Assembly (NCBI GenBank): GCA_036768485.1
Contig: JAVLUZ010000145.1
Location: forward strand, 16,829,026 to 16,893,025
DNA length: 64,000 bases
Source: Mermis nigrescens
Lineage: Eukaryota > Nematoda > Enoplea > Mermithida > Mermithidae
Reading direction: 5' to 3'
In this document: piece after piece, positions 62,217-64,000 of the stretch
How the letters are laid out: each line of letters opens with the position of its first letter
Numbering within the stretch: position 1 is the stretch's first letter
Made by a program: the position numbers and the translations under genes
Notes under the pieces: model-generated
What the model saw: only the letters and a program-made list of their open reading frames with translations
Told to the model about the DNA's origin: nothing
Databases searched by the model: none

Positions 62217-62954
62217 TTTAGGACTGCATGCCGGTTGCAGGTCAGACACTGGCAGTATGCTAAAATGTGTATGTTTAAAAACATATCTAAATAAAATATC
62301 TACAACAATTTGTTCGCTCATACAAAGACACTACTTTATTTACTGGTCCCCATTTTGGGATTTCACCCTTCCCTCAACTCTGGACCTTGGGAAATTATGA
62401 TCGGAAAGTACAGTGCAGTTTCTGTCATATTACCAACCACACCAGAATCGGACGACTGAAAGAGCGAGTTTAAACGTGCATTACTGCAAAAGCGAGCACA
62501 ACAATGGCTACAGTTCTGTCTTTACTTAGCTTATTTCGTTTGTTCGGTTATTTCTTTAACACTGTTTTCTGTTTTCTTATTTATGTATAGTAATAAAAGT
62601 TTTTAAGTGCTTGTTCAGCCATATTTTTTATTAACTTTTCCAAGTCTTCAATGACAACTTGTTAAATTAGGTATGCTTTCATTCTGCTGATTTTATTCAA
62701 TAAATCCTTCACACATTTAATCTACTATTATTGAAAATAACATTCGATAAAGTGTTCAATATTACGATTATTCTCTAGCTCATGTGCATACAAAATATTC
62801 TAAGAGCACTATTTATGGGTATAGGTATATAAGCTTGACCCTCGGCATTACCCTCGGCCTCGGCCTCGGCCGAGGCAAGGATTCTAAGGCGCCTCGGCCT
62901 CGGCCGAGGCCGAGGAGTCCAAAAAGTACCCTCGGTCTGATCACTGGTAGGGGG

Positions 62955-63840
62955 TACACAAGTATTAGAGGTACCCAAGTAAATTATAGGTACCTATTAT
63001 ACGCGGTGCCATTTCACTTTATTTAGCTTTCAATTTGATCTTCTTTTAATTTTTTGTTTTCTGTTAAAACTAAAGTAGTATGCCTACCTTACAATAAAGA
63101 ATTATTTTTGAACCAGCCATCGGAATTTTGTTACGAAGTGTACCAAGCAAAAGCAAGTTCAAATTTATTCTTTCTTAAAGAAACGTAATATTTTATATAC
63201 CTAGCATACTACTTTAGTACCTACCGACACCGTCATCTGCGCCGTTACACGAGGTACCGGCACTAGCACAGGTCAAAAAAGGGCACCGGGACATCACTAA
63301 TGTTTAAATAGTGTAGGACGATGTGAAAGGCCCGAAAAGATTATTTTACGACCCCAGTGCGTTTTTTATGCTTTTTGTCGACTTTTAAAATGAAAAAAAT
63401 TCGTTCCCCCTTGCAAAAAATTCTGGCGTATGAACGGAATATGTCGTAATTTCTCAAAATTTGAGATTTGACAAATCTTTAGCTGTTTGACCAGGAAGGC
63501 TTTCACTGCCTCTCTGGCTGATCCTTTTGTGGGAGTTACATACATAATACGTCTTTTCACATAACTATGTGCATATTCAAAGGGTATTTATTTCGTTTCA
63601 GCCGAAAGTAACAGAATTTCTTTGATTTATTAAAACGCTAACGACAACTTACGATGGTTGAACTAGATATGCTTCGATAATTGAGTAATTTTATGCAAAT
63701 GAGCGGTCGATCACCATCTCCCCCACTAAATCAACGTTTACGGCATCATCATTTGGCATCGCCTTGTTATCGGAAGTCAAAAAACAAGTCTAACCCACAA
63801 CATCGTCTGCCTCAATACGTTCGATTTAGCAATGCCGGTA
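62955..63840. other. Unassigned sequence
   Basis: No supported gene. A terminus-like TTAGTGATGTCCCGGTGCC (reverse complement, ending near 63302) resembles a hAT end, but no partner was found. A minus-strand frame at 63366-63560 (KRRIMYVTPTKGSAREAV) is coding-like but unrecognised. Confidence 0.4.
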
Positions 63841-63841
63841 A

Positions 63842-64000
63842 GCATACATGTAAGAGGGGGGATGGGGAATCTCCCACCTGAAGTCGGACGTCCCCCTCCT
63901 TATTCCCCTTAAAGCCAGAAATTTTTGACCCCCCCCGGATTTTTCGAAAAAATTAATTTTTTTGCCCTTCTTAGGCGTTTTTGGCCAAAAATTGGTGGTC
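63842..64000 (-). mobile_element. F2 element cut by the window end
   Basis: Begins CATACATGTAAGAGGGG and continues with the C-rich, TTTTTGGCCAAAAATTGG-type F2 interior up to the last base. Confidence 0.7.

Larger units (their letters stand above)
56658..62946. mobile_element. Large F7-like hAT element with nested contents
   Basis: Ends CAGTGATCGGACCGAGGC and, inverted, CAGTGATCAGACCGAGGG, followed by CCTCGGCC-rich subterminal tracts. Perfect 8-bp TSD GTAGGGGG at 56650-56657 and 62947-62954. The 6.3-kb interior holds an F2 element, hairpins, a Merlin transposase gene, a tandem array with an F5 element, and an F4 element. No hAT transposase remnant was recognised, so the original element was probably non-autonomous and has grown by insertion. 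Confidence 0.8.

Noticed and set aside
63366..63560. Minus-strand frame KRRIMYVTPTKGSAREAVKA
   Set aside because: Coding-like but isolated near the window edge, without a clear acceptor/donor pair or recognised family.

Overview
This window is AT-rich metazoan nuclear DNA, most likely arthropod and probably insect. It has no operons. Coding segments are short, sparse and bounded by GT/AG splice signals. Most of the sequence is transposable elements: hAT-type short elements with 8-bp target site duplications (TSDs), a Merlin transposase gene, a pogo/mariner-type short element, fragments of LINE reverse transcriptase, and very long (TA)n arrays. I cannot name the species from sequence alone.

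Host genes. (1) A C-terminal MAGUK guanylate-kinase exon lies at 3183-3396 (+); the rest of that gene is not visible here. (2) A multi-exon gene on the minus strand, about 37.5 kb down to 25.3 kb, encodes a metallophosphoesterase of the MPPE1/PGAP5 type. Six exons join in phase through plausible splice sites; a seventh, terminal exon is only a candidate. Several expected metal-binding residues are replaced. (3) Candidate exons of an unidentified multi-pass membrane protein lie at 14425-14237 and 11376-11145 (-), phase-matched to each other, with a possibly related exon near 18.5 kb (-).

Mobile DNA. I define ten short-element families from their termini and TSDs: F1 (CATAGGTGGGC), F2 (CATACATGTAAC), F3 (CAGGCCCGTATCC), F4 (CACTGTTTTTTTGTAC), F5 (CAGGGATTTTTTTTAGCG), F6 (CAGGGCTGGCAAAA), F7 (YAGTGATCGACCGG), F8 (TAGAGATGTGCC), F9 (CATGCATACATGGG) and F10 (CATACATGATC). 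Most have at least one copy with a perfect 8-bp TSD, which fits the hAT superfamily. They are heavily nested: F4 and F1 inside F1 at 13.1-14.0 kb, F3 inside F2 at 30.1-30.7 kb, a 2.4-kb F7 element inside F4 at 39.0-42.5 kb, two inverted F6 elements side by side at 51.3-53.0 kb, and a 6.3-kb F7-like element at 56.7-62.9 kb that contains the Merlin gene and other insertions.

Region by region. 0-3 kb: F1/F4 nest, then the MAGUK exon. 3.7-11 kb: F1 and F3 copies. 11-18.6 kb: candidate membrane-protein exons with F1, F4 and F5. 18.7-25 kb: F2, F3 and F10 debris. 25.3-37.5 kb: the metallophosphoesterase gene, whose 5.6-kb intron 3 holds a stack of elements and TA arrays. 37.7-54.8 kb: nested F4, F7, F9, F10, LINE, pogo-type and F6 elements. 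55-56.5 kb: a GTGGGTCTAGCGGGAC minisatellite and a CTTGGAA-rich palindromic tract. 56.6-63 kb: the large F7-like element with Merlin. 63-64 kb: mostly unassigned sequence ending in a truncated F2 copy.
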